Shown piece after piece: positions 63,752 to 64,000 of a DNA stretch of 64,000 bases. The notes below the pieces were generated by a model, which saw only the letters and a program-made list of their open reading frames with translations, had not been told where the DNA came from and made no database searches. The first letter of the stretch is position 1. Each line of letters starts with the position of its first letter. Made by a program: the position numbers and the translations under genes. The DNA comes from a virus: positions 37,675 through 101,674 of the IMG/VR virus record IMGVR_UViG_3300005613_000015. One strand, given 5' to 3'.

Positions 63752-64000
63752 ATGATGAATAAACAAGAAGTTATCAAAAGCCTTGAAGCCTTTATCGAGG
63801 CTTTGAAGGCTGAGGAGCAAGAAGAGGTTACTACCTTTGATTTCGGTAATGGACCTGTTCCTGCTCATCGACATAAGAACCCTGATGGTTCTCTTGGTGG
63901 TTGGGTAGCTAATACTGCTACTGTTGCTGATACTGCCTACATTGGGGAAAATGCCAAGGTGTTTGGTGATGCTGGGGTGTATGGTCATGCCAAGGTGTCT
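63752..64000 (+). CDS. Hexapeptide-repeat (left-handed beta-helix) protein, 3' end outside window
   Basis: Translation runs open from ATG 63752 to the window end (83 residues). After a helical start and an acidic linker, H-K-N-P-D-G-S-L-G-G-W-V-A is followed by repeats of the type A-x-V-x-x-x-A-Y-I-G, A-K-V-F-G, A-G-V-Y-G, A-K-V, the hexapeptide beta-helix pattern common in phage proteins of unknown function. More repeats are expected beyond the window. Confidence 0.7.
   Translation, partial: MMNKQEVIKSLEAFIEALKAEEQEEVTTFDFGNGPVPAHRHKNPDGSLGGWVANTATVADTAYIGENAKVFGDAGVYGHAKVS

Overview
This window is part of the genome of a large tailed phage of the T4-like myovirus type. The evidence is direct: a prohead protease (gp21), scaffold (gp22), major capsid protein (gp23), neck proteins (gp13/14/15-like), tail sheath (gp18) and tail tube (gp19) lie in T4-like arrangement, next to gp32, gp41, gp46, gp47, UvsX and gp55 homologues. 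It departs from T4 in its DNA polymerase, which is a family A enzyme with an N-terminal uracil-DNA-glycosylase-like domain, as in SPO1-type phages, and is split into two genes. The host cannot be named from the sequence. The phage is moderately AT-rich by eye and carries tRNAs reading AUA, UUA, AGA and ACA, which fits an AT-leaning phage in a host with different codon preferences.

Layout. 1-15.9 kb: very large adhesin/tail-fibre genes, two of them paralogous beta-helix proteins with poly-Thr linkers encoded by 12-bp microsatellites. 15.9-20.6 kb: lipoprotein, prohead core, protease, scaffold and capsid. 20.7-28.7 kb: neck, sheath, tube and a large unknown protein. 28.7-39.7 kb: replication and recombination (Holliday-resolvase-like nuclease, gp55-like sigma, split PolA with an inserted PD-(D/E)XK gene, gp47/gp46, dUTPase, helicase, gp32). 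39.7-44 kb: glycan cassette (GT-B glycosyltransferase, 2OG oxygenase, a GT-A/GT32/methyltransferase fusion). 44-49.4 kb: UvsX, a ClpA-like AAA+ protein and small genes. 49.4-55 kb: tRNA region with a membrane-anchored nuclease, ThyX, a dCMP deaminase and an HNH gene lying between the two halves of a tRNA gene. 55-61.2 kb: an overlapping cassette of MoxR/CobS-like AAA ATPase, HExxH protein, unknown protein, vWA protein and a second sigma-like protein. 61.2-64 kb: nucleotide/DNA-repair-like and small accessory genes.

Expression. Almost everything is on the + strand and tightly packed (TAATG and ATGA couplings). Only the resolvase-like nuclease, the gp55-like sigma and the HNH gene are on the - strand. 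Two promoter classes can be read. Virion and some other genes are preceded by a repeated element close to CTAWATANAATAG, a candidate gp55-type late promoter. Many DNA-metabolism genes have a TATAAT-like box only 5-6 bases before the ATG, implying leaderless mRNAs. A few have full -35/-10 host-type promoters. Intrinsic terminators follow gp23, gp19, gp32 and two small-gene units.

The strongest candidates for undescribed biology are the AAA-HExxH-vWA-sigma cassette, the split polymerase, the invaded tRNA array, the glycan cassette alongside Thr-rich fibres, and the leaderless/late promoter dichotomy.
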